Source: Chitinivibrionales bacterium
GTDB lineage: Bacteria > Fibrobacterota > Chitinivibrionia > Chitinivibrionales > JANQEN01
Length of the DNA: 6,121 bases
Direction of reading: 5' to 3'
Assembly (NCBI GenBank): GCA_030593665.1
Contig: JAUVGS010000140.1
Location: 1 to 6,121, forward strand
Below, one piece after another: positions 5,681 to 6,121 of the stretch; positions within the stretch are counted from its first letter, which is position 1; the number at the start of each line of letters is the position of its first letter. The position numbers and the translations under genes were made by a program. Below the pieces are notes generated by a model. It had not been told where the DNA came from. It was given only the letters and a program-made list of their open reading frames with translations, and made no database searches.

Positions 5681-6121
5681 CTAACGATCACAGTCAAGCC
5701 TGAATTGTGGATTAAGTCCTGTGATTTTCTCCCGTAAAACGTCGATCAGTTGTATCGCTGTCTGACCCGCTTTGTTTGCCTCTGCCACATTACTGGTATC
5801 AAGGGAATCATAGAAAAAGGCATTTCTCTTTCTTCTAAGTTTATCAAATTGCTTCACAATTCCATAGAAATTCCTGCCCAGAATCATGCCTGTGGCTTCA
5901 ACCACAGTCTTATGCTGCTGACCGTCAGCCGGTAAATATCCATAAGCAAAGAGTAGTGCCCGTCCCGCTCTGAGCATTGCCTGATAGGCAATTGTAGCGG
6001 CCCATTCCGGGTCATCGTTTACTACAGCTCTGAACGTATCCAAATCCTTGACAGCACGAGCGATCTGCTGCTCAATCTGTCTGAAATTAGGACGACATTT
6101 TTTCAGGAGGCCTTTGTTTTC
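5681..6121 (-). CDS. HEPN-domain protein, 5' end beyond the window
   Basis: The minus-strand frame is open from the right edge to a TAG at 5683-5681, giving at least 146 residues. A TTG at 6043 could serve as a start, but the 26 codons upstream read like the conserved N-terminus of this family (NKGLLKK, then RQIEQQIARAVKDL), so the gene surely begins past base 6121. Core motifs are EWAATIAYQAMLRAGRALLF, GYLPADGQQHKTVVEATG, and KQFDKLRRKRNAFFYD near 5809-5848. This is an all-helical HEPN domain, a fold found in toxins of MNT-HEPN pairs and in RNases. Where HepT-type toxins carry RX4H, this one reads R-N-A-F-F-Y, tyrosine replacing histidine, so RNase activity is doubtful. A nucleotidyltransferase partner, if any, must lie upstream outside the window, since nothing follows downstream. 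Family is confident; role is not. Confidence 0.85.
   Translation of the reverse strand, partial: ENKGLLKKCRPNFRQIEQQIARAVKDLDTFRAVVNDDPEWAATIAYQAMLRAGRALLFAYGYLPADGQQHKTVVEATGMILGRNFYGIVKQFDKLRRKRNAFFYDSLDTSNVAEANKAGQTAIQLIDVLREKITGLNPQFRLDCDR

Overview
The window looks like chromosomal DNA from a Gram-negative, moderate-GC bacterium. The best guess is the Fibrobacterota/Bacteroidota (FCB) side of the tree. That rests on the MoxR-TPR-DUF58 cluster, which resembles the Bat/aerotolerance operons of that group, and on a small membrane protein ending in a DYEEVK-like tail. It is an inference from gene content, not a proven placement.

Layout from left to right. (1) A stand-alone CheY-like response regulator on + (50-421), closed by a clear intrinsic terminator (453-483). 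(2) A three-gene minus-strand unit read from about 2225 down to 513: a 59-residue one-helix membrane protein (2041-2220), a STAS-domain protein (1622-1996) and a type I mannose-6-phosphate isomerase (513-1625). The last two overlap by ATGA. A near-consensus sigma-70 promoter sits so close to the first start codon that the mRNA should be almost leaderless. (3) A 342-bp non-coding divergent region (2221-2562) with three short inverted repeats. (4) A plus-strand unit: MoxR AAA+ ATPase (2563-3552), a membrane-anchored TPR protein (3613-4578) and a DUF58 protein (4575-5453); the last two overlap by ATGA. (5) A 227-bp stretch with no gene but with a small AAAGT repeat cluster (5454-5680). (6) The 3' part of a HEPN-domain gene on the minus strand (5681 to beyond 6121).

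How the genes may work together. MoxR and DUF58 proteins are a recurrent chaperone/adaptor pair. Here the TPR protein between them has a probable signal peptide, three TPR-like units, a segment resembling a degenerate peptidoglycan-binding domain and a late transmembrane helix, so it would link the cytoplasmic pair to the cell envelope. The VWA proteins (BatA/BatB type) that often follow are absent, because the operon ends after DUF58. On the minus strand, a STAS regulator coupled to a sugar-phosphate isomerase suggests that precursor supply for envelope polysaccharide is co-expressed with a partner-switching component. This is an inference from gene order only.

I see no rRNA, tRNA, CRISPR array, insertion sequence or complete mobile element.
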